A stretch of DNA of 64,000 nt from Vreelandella titanicae BH1 (GTDB lineage: Bacteria; Pseudomonadota; Gammaproteobacteria; Pseudomonadales; Halomonadaceae). Both the position numbers and the translations under genes were made by a program. The stretch is taken from NCBI RefSeq assembly GCF_000336575.1, contig NZ_AOPO01000019.1, forward strand, positions 20,066 to 84,065, read 5' to 3'. How positions within the stretch are numbered: position 1 is the first letter of the stretch; each line of letters starts with the position of its first letter. Below are positions 1 through 9,445 of the stretch, piece by piece. The notes below the pieces were generated by a model that was not told the origin of the DNA, made no database searches, and saw nothing but the letters and a program-made list of their open reading frames with translations.

Positions 1-698
1 GCATGACGAAGTTCCGCAATATTGCTCCCTGCCCACTGTGACCAAGTGAGCCCCGTTGCCGAAAAGAACAGCAGCCCGAAGGAAAGCACTACGCCAAGTG
101 TTGCGTGGCGTTGGCGTGTGGTGTGGGCGCCTGACAGTGCTTTCAGTGTGCGGCGTTGGCGAATCCACAGCGTTATGCCACCCAGCGCGGCAAGCCAAAG
201 CCATGAGGCAGCCAGCTCACTATAGAGACGCCCCGTCTCGCCCATTAACAGCTGGCGGTGAAAATGATCGATCGCTGTGCGCAGCGGTAAAATACCGCTG
301 GTACCGTAAACCGTCGTATCACCGGTCACTTTCAGGGTAATGGGATCGACAAACAGCGCCCGATGTTCAGAAGGCCCCAGCCCTGGCTCGCTAAACATGA
401 GTCGGGTGGTATCGCCTAAAGCCGGTGCAGGGCGCACCGCGCTGGGCAGGGTTGGTGCGCCCAGGTATTGCTGGGCCGTAGTGATCTGTTCGGCAAGTGA
501 ATGAGGTTCGCCCTGAGTAGCGCCATATAGGGTGTCATGGTAGAGCCACTCTTCAAGTGGTGGGCTAAGCAAGTAAGCGATACCAGACAGTGCCGCGATA
601 AGAATAAAAGGGCCGACGAAGAGGCCAATATATAGGTGTAAGCGGCTAAGCAGGGCAAAAAGCAGCTTGCCGGTGCGGTTAGAGGAGTGGACTGTCAT
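1..698 (-). CDS. PepSY-associated TM helix protein (3' end outside window)
   Basis: The reading frame opens at an ATG complementary to 696-698 and runs open for 232 codons to the window edge, so the C-terminus is missing. The visible part has the PepSY_TM layout: a short cytoplasmic head, a hydrophobic segment at about residues 12-40 containing the conserved RLHLYIGLFVGPF stretch, a periplasmic domain, the IDHFHRQLLMGETG motif with conserved histidines, then two more membrane segments near the edge. Relatives are inner-membrane proteins often linked to siderophore uptake or iron reduction; no iron gene or Fur box is visible beside it, so a role in iron is family knowledge only. The next gene upstream is the methyltransferase, in the same direction with about 100 bp between. 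Confidence 0.8.
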   Translation of the reverse strand, partial: MTVHSSNRTGKLLFALLSRLHLYIGLFVGPFILIAALSGIAYLLSPPLEEWLYHDTLYGATQGEPHSLAEQITTAQQYLGAPTLPSAVRPAPALGDTTRLMFSEPGLGPSEHRALFVDPITLKVTGDTTVYGTSGILPLRTAIDHFHRQLLMGETGRLYSELAASWLWLAALGGITLWIRQRRTLKALSGAHTTRQRHATLGVVLSFGLLFFSATGLTWSQWAGSNIAELRH

Positions 699-795
699 TG
701 GCTTGAATCCGAGTGGTATCGGTAAATTAGCCAGACAGCTTAGATAGTTTAATTAGCAATCGCTAGCCTGTGCATAGCGGTAAAAAGTCACACGC

Positions 796-1428
796 TTAGC
801 GGCTAGACGGAGCGGGCTTGACGGCCAGGAGTGCACGGAATAGACCATTCATTAGCACCGGTTCGTCGTGGTGAATCTGAAACCCAGCTTCGCTGAGCAG
901 TGGCTGTGCTTGGCGTGTAATGTCGGTGGCAAGTGCCGATGTGACTCCATTCAGAAGACGTCGGCCCGCGCCCACAGATTGACCGTCTGGCTGGAACTTA
1001 TCCATTACGCACAGCTGCCCACCGGGTTTTAACACGCGGTACGCTTCGGCAAGCCCTCGCTGTGGATCAGGCATTACCGCAATAATCAGATGCATGATGA
1101 CGGCCTCAAAGTGCTCATCGGGGTAGTTGAGCGCCTCGGCATCCATCACACTACACTCCACATCGTGGCGAAGCTCCTCGGCTCTTTTTGCCGTGCGCTT
1201 CACCATGGCCGGAGCGATATCGGTGGCGTGCAATTCGATGTCATGAGGCAGAAAAGGCAGGTCTAACCCTGTGCCAGCCCCTACCAGCAGCACCCGCATA
1301 CCAGGCTCCCAATCTACTTGTCCAAGCGCAATACGCCGTGGCCTACGAAACGCACGGGCGGCGACCGCATCGTAGAAAGGTGCGTAAACGGTGTAGCGAA
1401 GGCGATTCCACGCGGTGGTGTTGAACAT
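796..1428 (-). CDS. Class I SAM-dependent methyltransferase
   Basis: A 210-residue protein of the Methyltransf_11 (UbiE-like) type. The SAM-binding glycine loop is VLLVGAGTGLDL at about residues 46-57, followed by an acidic residue in ELHATDIAP, the motif II-III region CSVMDAEAL and the post-motif VLKPGGQLCVMD. The size fits small phospholipid or quinone methyltransferases such as PmtA, but the sequence does not name the substrate. An AAGGGG ribosome site lies just before the ATG. It lies upstream of and codirectional with the PepSY gene, so co-transcription is possible. The enzyme class is secure; the substrate is unknown. Confidence 0.8.
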   Translation of the reverse strand: MFNTTAWNRLRYTVYAPFYDAVAARAFRRPRRIALGQVDWEPGMRVLLVGAGTGLDLPFLPHDIELHATDIAPAMVKRTAKRAEELRHDVECSVMDAEALNYPDEHFEAVIMHLIIAVMPDPQRGLAEAYRVLKPGGQLCVMDKFQPDGQSVGAGRRLLNGVTSALATDITRQAQPLLSEAGFQIHHDEPVLMNGLFRALLAVKPAPSSR

Positions 1429-1700
1429 AACGCCCCTTTGCAGCTCAACGCTGCGATTGCTGAATGCCGGGTGTCGACTATTTACATCAGACTACCTATA
1501 GCATGAAAGCAATCATTCAACCAATAAAGCGTGCTCATGTTGGATGATTTATTTTATATGGCTAATATTATCACCTTATCAAATTTATTGTGTGGGATTT
1601 ATGAAATGGCAAACGTTATAGTGATCCTTTGGTTGATTTTTTGTAGTAATTTTTGATTGGTCTTAAAGTTGTAGAGATAAGTTTTTGTCATTGTGTTTGA

Positions 1701-2048
1701 TTACCCTTTTTGTAGGCGTGTAGTTAAGCTTTCAACAATATCGATAACTAGCTGTCGATCATTTTGATTTAAAGGCTCTAAAAGCTGTTTCATTCTGCTT
1801 GACTGATCATCGATATGAAAACTGGCTTGCCCAAATAACTCAGCTGCCTCGCAGTTGAAAATTTCAGCAAGCTCTATTAAGCGCACAATGTTGGGGATCA
1901 CCCGCCCGCGCTCGATGCGCGAAACGGCTTCGTTACCAACACCTAGGCGCTCAGCAACTTCCTCTTGGGTCAATTGACTGCGAACCCGCTGTTTGGCAAT
2001 TGCCCGGCCGATACTGCCTGCAAGCCGTTTCTGTTCTGTTTTATTCAC
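1701..2048 (-). CDS. XRE-family helix-turn-helix regulator
   Basis: A small repressor-type protein with one Cro/C1 HTH domain at about residues 10-65 (SQLTQEEVAERLGVGNEAVSR is the helix-turn-helix core) and a C-terminal helical tail of about 45 residues. I chose the GTG at 2046-2048 because GGAGG stands five bases before it; the ATG four codons upstream (2060) has no such site and would itself contain the GGAGG. There is no toxin, restriction or phage gene next to it. Flanking DNA on both sides is clearly more AT-rich than the rest of the window, which suggests the gene arrived by transfer. Target genes cannot be inferred. Confidence 0.75.
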   Translation of the reverse strand: MNKTEQKRLAGSIGRAIAKQRVRSQLTQEEVAERLGVGNEAVSRIERGRVIPNIVRLIELAEIFNCEAAELFGQASFHIDDQSSRMKQLLEPLNQNDRQLVIDIVESLTTRLQKG

Positions 2049-2060
2049 AATGTCCTCCAT

Positions 2061-2561
2061 TAGACCTAGATGGTTGAGGAACGACCTATTGACATGAAGG
2101 ACTGTTTAGGTTGAATATCATCTTCTAAGGTTGATTTGGATGCCTGTAGTTACTTTTTGTTTCGTTTGGTTACGCCGTGAAATGTGTAATTAAGGGGTAA
2201 TGATTTAATTGGGTAGCCAAAAAAAATAAAAAGCATAGGTGTGATAGGTGAAAATGCCCGAAGCTATAAAGCATATAACTGAGGGCAGCTTTAGTAGTGT
2301 AAGTTATCAATATGTTTTCAGTGTTAATGTTCAAGTTGCTTTGGTTGGTTGTTTGAAGGTTGTTTAAAAGCTTATGAAAGAAGATTGTGAGGTGTTGAAT
2401 GTTGGGTGGTTTTTCTTTTGTAAGCTTTAGGCGTTTATAAACTTTAGTCGTTGATCGGTTACCGAATGGCGTTTATGCGGCAGATCGGTGCGTTTTTTTA
2501 AATACTGTTCAGCAAGAGCGGGAGAGAAGCTTGATGTGTAAATCCGAAGGCGCTTAATAAC
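2061..2561. other. AT-rich intergenic region without a supported gene
   Basis: About 500 bp between the XRE gene and the GAF-GGDEF-EAL gene. Base composition is visibly AT-rich compared with the neighbours. It must hold the promoters of both flanking divergent genes, but I could not assign convincing -35/-10 pairs, terminators or repeats. The only reading frame of note is the minus-strand one at 2427-2684, which runs into the downstream gene and has no recognisable protein features. Confidence 0.5.
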
Positions 2562-4907
2562 ATGCTCCCTACTTCTGCACCAGAGATTTTTCGACAGTTG
2601 GCGGATAAGTTGACCTGCGTCAGTGAAGAGGGCTTTTTTCAACACCTTGTGCGATCCCTGACGGGTATCCTTGGCGTTGATCATGCCGTTGTTGAATATG
2701 TCGATAGCCGCCAGGACACTGTGAGCACATTGGCAGCGTGGTCTCAGGGTGAGTTCATTGAGACAGCTCCGTATTCACTACAAAGCACGCCATGCCAACA
2801 GGTCGCGGAACACTCACGGTTGTTTGTGCCTGCTTCTGCTCGTCAGCAGTTCCCGGATGATCAGCGGCTGGACTCCCTGAGCGTTGAGGGGTATTTGGGT
2901 ATCTCCATCGCAGCGCCTGGTGGCGGCTTTTTGGGTGCTATTGCGCTAATGCACTCATCCGTCCTGGAGCTTCCTTCTTATGCCGATGAAGTGTTACGTA
3001 TCTCTGCGGCGTTGGCTGGCGCAGAGTTGGCGCGTCAGTTAGCAGAAAGCCAAACGCGCGAACGTCTGTTATATAAACAGCAGGCGTTGCAGCGCATTGG
3101 TCGACACAACACCGCCCTGATCAACACCATTAATGAGCAGCAACGCTTTCAACACGCCGTTGTTAGCTTGGCAACTGCGGTCTCAGCTGAGAATGGCGAA
3201 GCGTTTCTGCGCCGGCTAACCGCCCATATGGCCGAAGCGTTATCCGCTGAAGTGGGGTTTATAGCGCTACTGGACGAGCAGGATTCCGATATCGCGCATA
3301 CCTTAACGCTGTATGTAAATGGTCAGTGCCAGGATAATTTTGCTTATTATCTTCCCGGCGTTCCTTGCCATAAGGTAATGGTGGAGCAAGAGTGTATCGT
3401 TCACGAGGGCGCCGCCATTAGGCTGCCTGCTGAAACCAACGGGGCGCTTTCGTGGGTAAACGGCTATGTTGGGCGGCGGCTGGATGATAGCCATGGTCAG
3501 CCGATGGGGCTTATTGGCGTCATGTTTAAGAAGCCGCTGGACGATGTGGATGTTGTGCGCAATGTCTTGCAGATATTTGCTGCGCGGGCCGCTTCAGAGC
3601 TTGAACGCCAACAAGACGAAGTACGCATTCGCCAATTGGCTTTTTCTGATTCGGGGACTCAATTGCCCAACCGTGCTGCCTTTATGCGCCACTTAGAGCG
3701 AGTGGTCGCCGATACGCAGACCACTGAATTGGCGCTATTGCTACTGGATCTTAATCATTTCAAAGAGATCAATGATACCGCTGGGCATGACCTGGGCGAT
3801 TTAGTCCTAAAGGCCGTGGCCGAGCGCTTTGCAGCTTCGTTGACGGAGGGACAGTATTTAGCACGCTTAGCTGGTGATGAGTTTGTGGTGGTTTGCCCTG
3901 GTGTTGAGGCAAGCAGCGCGTTAGCCACAGCTCAGCAATTGTGCGACAGCATCGCGCAACCGTTTATTGTTGAGCAACACTCCTTTGAGCTTTCTGTGGG
4001 AATCGGTCTGGCGCTATATCCTCAGCATGCGGCAATGCCATTAGAGCTGTTGAAACACGCCGACATTGCCATGCATCAAGCCAAGCGGCAAAAGCTTCCC
4101 GTATGTGTATTTGAACCCTGGATGGGGCGCGTTGTGGCTGAACAGTTGCATATCGCCAAACGCCTGGCGTCCGCCATTGCCGAAAAACAACTGAGCCTGC
4201 ACTTTCAGCCCCAGGTAGATTTGCACACCGGCCAGTTAATTGGCGCTGAGGCGCTGTGTCGGTGGCACGATGAGGAACTGGGTGACGTTTCACCGGGTAA
4301 ATTTATTCCTATTGCCGAGGAGCGCGGCATGATTGTCGCGCTCGGCAGTTGGGTGATAGAGGAAGCCTGCAGGCAACTTGCCGCATGGCGAGAGCAGGGG
4401 CGCTCTATGCCTGGCCAGTTAGCGATTAATATTGCCGCCCAGCAGTTTGAAGAGGATGATTTGGTGACTGGCCTGCTCGGTTGCTGTGTCGACTTTGGCG
4501 TTGAGGCGTCACAACTTAGCCTGGAAATTACCGAAAGCGGTATCATGGAGAATCCTGAAAAAGCGATTGCTATGACCGAAGTGTTAAAGAGCAAAGGGTT
4601 AGGGCTTTCCATTGATGACTTTGGCACCGGGTATTCGTCGCTTGCCTACCTAAAGCGCTTCGCCGCCGATAAAATTAAAATCGATATCTCCTTCGTCCGC
4701 GATATGCTCACCAGCGACAACGACCGTGTCATTGTGGCAACGATCATTGCCATGGCAAACACGCTGGGCCTTGAAACCATTGCGGAAGGGATTGAGAACC
4801 AAAACCAGATTAACGCATTGCTTGCAATGGGCTGTGCCCAGGGCCAAGGCTACTACTTTGATCGGCCATTGGCAGCTAAAGAGTTTGCCCAGCGCTGGCT
4901 GCGCTAG
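2562..4907 (+). CDS. GAF-GAF-GGDEF-EAL cyclic-di-GMP signalling protein
   Basis: A soluble 781-residue protein with two GAF-type sensor domains (about 10-155 and 205-345), a GGDEF domain (about 355-525) and an EAL domain (about 530-780). No membrane segment is seen. The GGDEF signature reads AGDEF, with the preceding metal aspartate and LPNR motif kept but no RxxD inhibitory site, so cyclase activity is uncertain. The EAL domain keeps EALCRW, the asparagine of AINIAAQQF, LEITES, IDDFGTGYSSL, the lysine of DKIKID, TIAEGIEN and QGYYFDRPL, so it should be an active c-di-GMP phosphodiesterase, possibly stimulated by GTP binding to the GGDEF half. It stands alone; the ligand of the GAF domains is not evident. 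Confidence 0.9.
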   Translation: MLPTSAPEIFRQLADKLTCVSEEGFFQHLVRSLTGILGVDHAVVEYVDSRQDTVSTLAAWSQGEFIETAPYSLQSTPCQQVAEHSRLFVPASARQQFPDDQRLDSLSVEGYLGISIAAPGGGFLGAIALMHSSVLELPSYADEVLRISAALAGAELARQLAESQTRERLLYKQQALQRIGRHNTALINTINEQQRFQHAVVSLATAVSAENGEAFLRRLTAHMAEALSAEVGFIALLDEQDSDIAHTLTLYVNGQCQDNFAYYLPGVPCHKVMVEQECIVHEGAAIRLPAETNGALSWVNGYVGRRLDDSHGQPMGLIGVMFKKPLDDVDVVRNVLQIFAARAASELERQQDEVRIRQLAFSDSGTQLPNRAAFMRHLERVVADTQTTELALLLLDLNHFKEINDTAGHDLGDLVLKAVAERFAASLTEGQYLARLAGDEFVVVCPGVEASSALATAQQLCDSIAQPFIVEQHSFELSVGIGLALYPQHAAMPLELLKHADIAMHQAKRQKLPVCVFEPWMGRVVAEQLHIAKRLASAIAEKQLSLHFQPQVDLHTGQLIGAEALCRWHDEELGDVSPGKFIPIAEERGMIVALGSWVIEEACRQLAAWREQGRSMPGQLAINIAAQQFEEDDLVTGLLGCCVDFGVEASQLSLEITESGIMENPEKAIAMTEVLKSKGLGLSIDDFGTGYSSLAYLKRFAADKIKIDISFVRDMLTSDNDRVIVATIIAMANTLGLETIAEGIENQNQINALLAMGCAQGQGYYFDRPLAAKEFAQRWLR

Positions 4908-5262
4908 GTGAGTAGGTCGTTTTTGCATTGAGCGTTTTTGAAGGGCGCCCACCAAACTGCTATCTATAATAGACAATAAGCTTAAGGTAGCGCCTGTTCT
5001 CCCGGTTCAACGAATCGAGCCCATTCTAATTTTAGCCTCAACCCTTTCAAAAAGCCCGGTTAGTCGGGGTGCCAAGTAGTCTAGACTCATGCTATACCTA
5101 AAACGTAACCTCATCTTCACATACGCTCGAGGTGCGCGCTTTAGGATGGTGAGAAAATCAAAAGGACGCATTTAGCTGATCGAATGGACTCTTTCGTATG
5201 TCGATTCGGCAAGTAAGCGAATTTGAATTTAGTCAAAGGATTGTACAGGAGCATGACGCTAA
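4908..5262. other. Intergenic region upstream of opgG
   Basis: A 355 bp gap between the EAL gene and opgG. It should carry the opgGH promoter. I see no convincing terminator, repeat or RNA gene. An AGGAG at 5247-5251 serves opgG at a rather long spacing of 11 bases. An 11-codon reading frame at 5253-5288 overlaps the opgG start in another frame, but its ATG is only one base from the AGGAG, so translation is doubtful. Confidence 0.5.
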
Positions 5263-6849
5263 ATGAGTGGATCGACCCGGTTAAGTAAATTTTCAAGCTG
5301 CAAAGGTTTTTTTTCAGTCGCCGTTCTGGGTGGCCTGCTGGTTGGAAGCATCCCTCTTGAGGCTTTTGCATTTGGCTTCGATGATGTCGCTAGAAAAGCA
5401 GAGGAACTAGCCCAGCAGGGCTACCGAGCCCCGGAAACATCTTTGCCTGATGAGCTGCGCGAACTCAGCTATATGGAGTATTCGCAAATACAGTTCAAGC
5501 GAGATCGCGATGTGTGGAGCGGTAAAGGCGCACCGTTCACCCTGAGCTTTATCCATGAGGGTATGCATTATGACAGTGCCATCCAATTAAACAGCGTTGA
5601 TCAGGAGGGGGGGGTACATGGCTTTGCCTATAATCCGGATGATTTTACCTACGGTGATTTAGGCATCTCCGACGAAGTGAAGAATAGCGATGGCATTGGT
5701 ATTGCCGGGGTCAGGATCAACCATGCACTCAATGAAGGTGATCGCAAAGATGAGGTGATGGTCTTTCTGGGGGCTAGCTATTTTCGCGCTATTGGCGAAG
5801 GGCAGGTTTATGGGCTTTCTGGGCGAGGACTTGCCGTTGATACAGGGCTACCTTCGGGCGAGGAGTTCCCTCGCTTCAAGGAAATATGGATCGTCGAACC
5901 TGGCCCGGAAAGCCAGTACTTGACTATTTTCGCACTGCTTGACTCACCTAGCGTGACCGGTGCATACCGCTTCGTGCTGCGTCCCGGAGAAGACACTATA
6001 GTCGACGTACAGTCGCGGCTATATTTGCGTCGGGCTGTCGAGAAACTAGGAATAGCTCCACTCACCAGCATGTATCTTTACGGCCCAGAGCAGCCCTCTT
6101 CGACACAACACTATATCCCAGCAATCCATGATTCTAATGGCCTTTTGATCAATGATGCGCAGAATGGCTGGCTGTGGCGCCCGCTAGCCAATCCGGCCAG
6201 ATTGATGATGAATAGGCATGCAACACCTCAGTTACGCGGTTATGGCTTGATGCAGCGTGGCCACAATTTTAGCGATTATCAGGATATTGCCGCACGTTAT
6301 GATCTGCGCCCAAGCGCCTGGGTCGAGCCACAAAACGAATGGGGGGCGGGTAGCGTTGAGCTGATTCAGATTCCGACTGACAACGAGACCAACGATAATA
6401 TCGTCTCGATGTGGCTGTCTGATGAACCCCATGAGCCGGGAACACCGCTGGCATTCGATTACCGTATTACGTTCACAACCAATGAAAGCCGCCACCTTGA
6501 TCCTCAGCTTGCCTGGGTTGAAGAAACACGTCGCTCACGGGGAGAGGTGATGCGCGATAACCTAGTGCGCGAGCCCGACGGGACACTCGCTTTTGTCCTC
6601 GATTTTATCGGGCCCTCGCTTTCCGGTATCGGCAGCGATGCAAATATGACCGTTGAGGCAAGCGTGGGCGATAATGGAGAATTGGCGACTAGCCGCGTTG
6701 TTCATAACCCAGCGACCAACGGTTGGCGTGTATTTGTCAATGTGAAGCGGAATAATGGCAGCCAGCCCTTGGATATCAGGGCCAAGCTAATGCTCGATGG
6801 CAAGCAAATGTCCGAAACCTGGTACTATAGGCTGCCTGCTAATGGCTGA
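5263..6849 (+). CDS. opgG: Periplasmic glucan biosynthesis protein OpgG (MdoG)
   Basis: A 528-residue protein with an N-terminal signal peptide (hydrophobic stretch at about 15-37, cleavage near AFAFGFDDV) followed by the MdoG domain over nearly the full mature length. Recognisable family segments include RDVWSGKGAPFTLSFIHEG, EVMVFLGASYFRAIG, YGLSGRGLAVDT and the later GYGLMQRGHNFSDYQD and WVEPQNEWGAGSVELI blocks. OpgG is required for osmoregulated periplasmic glucan synthesis; the family has been classed as GH186, acting on beta-1,2-glucan chains in the periplasm. Its stop overlaps the opgH start by eight bases, so the two genes are translationally coupled. The C-terminal part is Ig-like as in E. 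coli OpgG. I am confident of the family; OpgG versus OpgD is decided by linkage to opgH. Confidence 0.93.
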   Translation: MSGSTRLSKFSSCKGFFSVAVLGGLLVGSIPLEAFAFGFDDVARKAEELAQQGYRAPETSLPDELRELSYMEYSQIQFKRDRDVWSGKGAPFTLSFIHEGMHYDSAIQLNSVDQEGGVHGFAYNPDDFTYGDLGISDEVKNSDGIGIAGVRINHALNEGDRKDEVMVFLGASYFRAIGEGQVYGLSGRGLAVDTGLPSGEEFPRFKEIWIVEPGPESQYLTIFALLDSPSVTGAYRFVLRPGEDTIVDVQSRLYLRRAVEKLGIAPLTSMYLYGPEQPSSTQHYIPAIHDSNGLLINDAQNGWLWRPLANPARLMMNRHATPQLRGYGLMQRGHNFSDYQDIAARYDLRPSAWVEPQNEWGAGSVELIQIPTDNETNDNIVSMWLSDEPHEPGTPLAFDYRITFTTNESRHLDPQLAWVEETRRSRGEVMRDNLVREPDGTLAFVLDFIGPSLSGIGSDANMTVEASVGDNGELATSRVVHNPATNGWRVFVNVKRNNGSQPLDIRAKLMLDGKQMSETWYYRLPANG

Positions 6850-9361
6850 AATGATGTCTTCATCGCAGGCAACGCCAACGGATATTTATTTAGAGCGCTT
6901 GGCGTTGGAGACCCAGAATCGTAAGGAGCGCTACAAGTTACTGGTCGGTGATCTTGATAAGCACGACATGGCGTCGCTACACGCTGCGTTGAGCGAGGAT
7001 AGTGATGGGGATGGTAATTGGCAGAGAGGTGACAATAGTGATCCTGCAGCGCTGTCAGTAGGTCGGCGCCTGGCGCTTGCCTATGCAGAGCCGCCGCTAG
7101 CGCCGCCAGACGTGCTGTCTACGGACACCTCCGGTATTACCCGCCTGCAAACTGCGCCACCGATGAAGCGAACGCCGTTGGCGCCCCAGCAGTGGTCGAC
7201 CAATCCTTTCGTGAATATTGGTCGCCGCTTCAAGCGCTGGGCAAATGGTGATTTTCGTCGGCGCAGAAGAGAGTCACCCTCCGCGTCCTGGAAGTGGGTC
7301 GCCACTAGGCGACGCTGGGTTTTGCTAGTGCTGATTTTCGGTCAAAGTATCATCGCTGCCAATCAGATGCGTACTGTCCTCCCTGGCCAGGGCCTGCAGT
7401 GGCTTGAGATAGCTATCCTGTCGTTATTTGTGTTGCTATTCGCCTGGGTATCCGCCGGGTTTTGGACTGCCTTGATGGGATTTTTCCAGCTATTACGAAG
7501 CCATGACCGCTACGCCATTGACAGCGAGGTGGGCGACGAGCCGATTGATGATGAGGCACGCACAGCACTATTGGTGCCAATCTGTAACGAGGATGTTGCC
7601 AGGGTCTTTGCCGGGGTGCGCGCCACCCTGGAATCCCTGCGCAGTACGGGTAATGACCGGCATTTCGACATCTTTATTCTGAGCGATACGTCCGATCCCG
7701 ATATTGCCATTCAAGAAACCTATGCCTGGCTGGTGTTGTGTCGTGATCTGGATGCTTTCGGTCAGGTTTTCTATCGCCGCCGACAGCGTCGAGTCAAACG
7801 CAAGAGCGGTAATCTCGACGATTTTTGCCGCCGCTGGGGGGCGCTCTATCGTTATATGGTGGTGTTGGACGCCGATAGTGTCATGAGCGGCAAATGCCTG
7901 ACGCGACTGGTGCAAATGATGGAGGTGCACTCCAGGGTCGGCATTATCCAAACAGCGCCACGCGCTTCGGGGCGCCTCAATCTGTACGCTCGGATGCAAC
8001 AGTTTGCGACACGAGTGTATGGACCGCTGTTTACTGCCGGGCTCCATTTTTGGCAATTGGGTGAGTCGCATTACTGGGGCCATAACGCGATCATTCGCCT
8101 CGCCCCGTTTATGCAGCACTGCATCCTGGCGCCACTGCCCGGTAAAGGCTCGATGTCTGGGGAGATACTATCCCATGATTTTGTTGAGGCGGCGCTGATG
8201 CGGCGAGCCGGTTGGGGGGTATGGATTGCCTACAAATTGGAAGGCAGCTTTGAAGAAATGCCACCTAACCTGCTCGATGAACTCAATCGCGACAGACGCT
8301 GGTGCCACGGAAATTTGATGAACTTCCGGCTGTTTTTCTCGCAAGGCATCCACCCCGTCCACCGTGCCGTTTTCCTGACCGGTTTAATGTCTTATCTTTC
8401 CGCGCCGCTATGGTGTCTTTTTTTAGTGCTTTCGACCGCGCTTTTAGCAGTGCATACCTTTAGCACGCCCGACTACTTTCCTGAGCCGGGAATGTTGTTT
8501 CCTGTTTGGCCACAATGGAATCCAACCTTAGCGGTGGGGTTGTTTGGTGTGACGGCGTTACTGCTGTTCTTGCCTAAGCTGCTCAGCGTATTGCTGGTGT
8601 GGATACAGGGGAGTCGTCAATTTGGCGGGCCTCTCAAGGTATTGGAAAGTATGATTCTCGAGTCGCTATTCTCGATGCTATTAGCGCCGGTAAGGATGCT
8701 GTTTCACACCCGCTTTGTACTGACGTCATTGATGGGGTGGGCGGTTCAATGGCGCTCACCATCACGTGAAAATAGCGACACGACGTGGGGGGATGCGTTC
8801 CGCGCACATTGGAGTCAAACCCTAATAGGGGCTGTGTGGGCAGCGGGTGTTTACGTTATGGAGCCTACATTTCTGTGGTGGCTCTCGCCCATCGTCGTCG
8901 CTTTGATGCTGTCTATCCCGGTATCGGCACTGTCGAGCCGTGTCTCGTTAGGGTGGTTCTGCTTTCAAAAGCGGCTTTTCCGGATCCCCGAAGAAACACA
9001 GCCGCCCCGTGTGCTGCGGCGCATGGTGAGGTTGCTTTCCCACATGAATACCGGAATGGCGGCGCCGTCTTTTGCCCAAATGGTGGTAGATCCTGTGCCG
9101 AATGCGTTGGCTACTGCTTTAGGCACATCACGGCATACCGATGCCGAGCCAATACGCCAACGTCGGGCCGAGCGGGTTGCACGCGGAGTCAGGATGGGGC
9201 CTGCGGCAATGAGTAAGCTGGAGCGTTTGGATTTTCTAGATGACCCGGTGATGATGTCGCAACTGCACTACCACATTTGGGAAGACAGCAAGGCACATCA
9301 CAGTTGGTTTGACTGTGGTCTGCCAGGCCGTGAATCCAAGCACCTCCCAACCTTTAACTAG
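6842..9361 (+). CDS. opgH: Glucans biosynthesis glucosyltransferase OpgH (MdoH)
   Basis: An inner-membrane GT2 glycosyltransferase of 839 residues that polymerises the beta-1,2-glucan backbone from UDP-glucose and passes it to the periplasm. The start at 6842 overlaps the opgG stop; ATGs at 6851 and 6854 are close alternatives. Two membrane segments precede the cytoplasmic catalytic domain (about 155-210), which shows TALLVPICNED, the DxD-like VLDADSVMSG, IQTAPR, LSHDFVEAA and RDRRW followed by CHGN, where the E. coli protein has CQGN. Several hydrophobic segments follow (about 500-560, 575-610, 660-700). The C-terminal cytoplasmic tail is normal for the family. A region with a low-complexity proline/alanine character lies at residues 60-110. 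It forms a two-gene operon with opgG. Confidence 0.93.
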   Translation: MAEMMSSSQATPTDIYLERLALETQNRKERYKLLVGDLDKHDMASLHAALSEDSDGDGNWQRGDNSDPAALSVGRRLALAYAEPPLAPPDVLSTDTSGITRLQTAPPMKRTPLAPQQWSTNPFVNIGRRFKRWANGDFRRRRRESPSASWKWVATRRRWVLLVLIFGQSIIAANQMRTVLPGQGLQWLEIAILSLFVLLFAWVSAGFWTALMGFFQLLRSHDRYAIDSEVGDEPIDDEARTALLVPICNEDVARVFAGVRATLESLRSTGNDRHFDIFILSDTSDPDIAIQETYAWLVLCRDLDAFGQVFYRRRQRRVKRKSGNLDDFCRRWGALYRYMVVLDADSVMSGKCLTRLVQMMEVHSRVGIIQTAPRASGRLNLYARMQQFATRVYGPLFTAGLHFWQLGESHYWGHNAIIRLAPFMQHCILAPLPGKGSMSGEILSHDFVEAALMRRAGWGVWIAYKLEGSFEEMPPNLLDELNRDRRWCHGNLMNFRLFFSQGIHPVHRAVFLTGLMSYLSAPLWCLFLVLSTALLAVHTFSTPDYFPEPGMLFPVWPQWNPTLAVGLFGVTALLLFLPKLLSVLLVWIQGSRQFGGPLKVLESMILESLFSMLLAPVRMLFHTRFVLTSLMGWAVQWRSPSRENSDTTWGDAFRAHWSQTLIGAVWAAGVYVMEPTFLWWLSPIVVALMLSIPVSALSSRVSLGWFCFQKRLFRIPEETQPPRVLRRMVRLLSHMNTGMAAPSFAQMVVDPVPNALATALGTSRHTDAEPIRQRRAERVARGVRMGPAAMSKLERLDFLDDPVMMSQLHYHIWEDSKAHHSWFDCGLPGRESKHLPTFN

Positions 9362-9445
9362 GCAGACGCTCTTTTTTAGCTACTCTCGCATTTAATCAGG
9401 CCGGCTGAGAGGCTGGCTTGTATTTGCCGCTATTCACTGACTCGC

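Noticed and set aside
416..658. 80-codon minus-strand frame inside the first gene
   Set aside because: It lies in a different frame of the PepSY-family gene, whose protein has clear family motifs over the same bases.
2427..2684. 85-codon minus-strand reading frame in the gap before the GAF-GGDEF-EAL gene
   Set aside because: It runs about 120 bases into the real gene on the other strand, has no ribosome site and no recognisable protein features.
5253..5288. 11-codon reading frame overlapping the opgG start
   Set aside because: Its ATG is one base from the AGGAG, too close for good initiation; the AGGAG more likely serves opgG.
9400..9417. Stem-loop between convergent opgH and the AraC gene as a terminator
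   Set aside because: Only about six pairs plus wobble and no T run on either strand.
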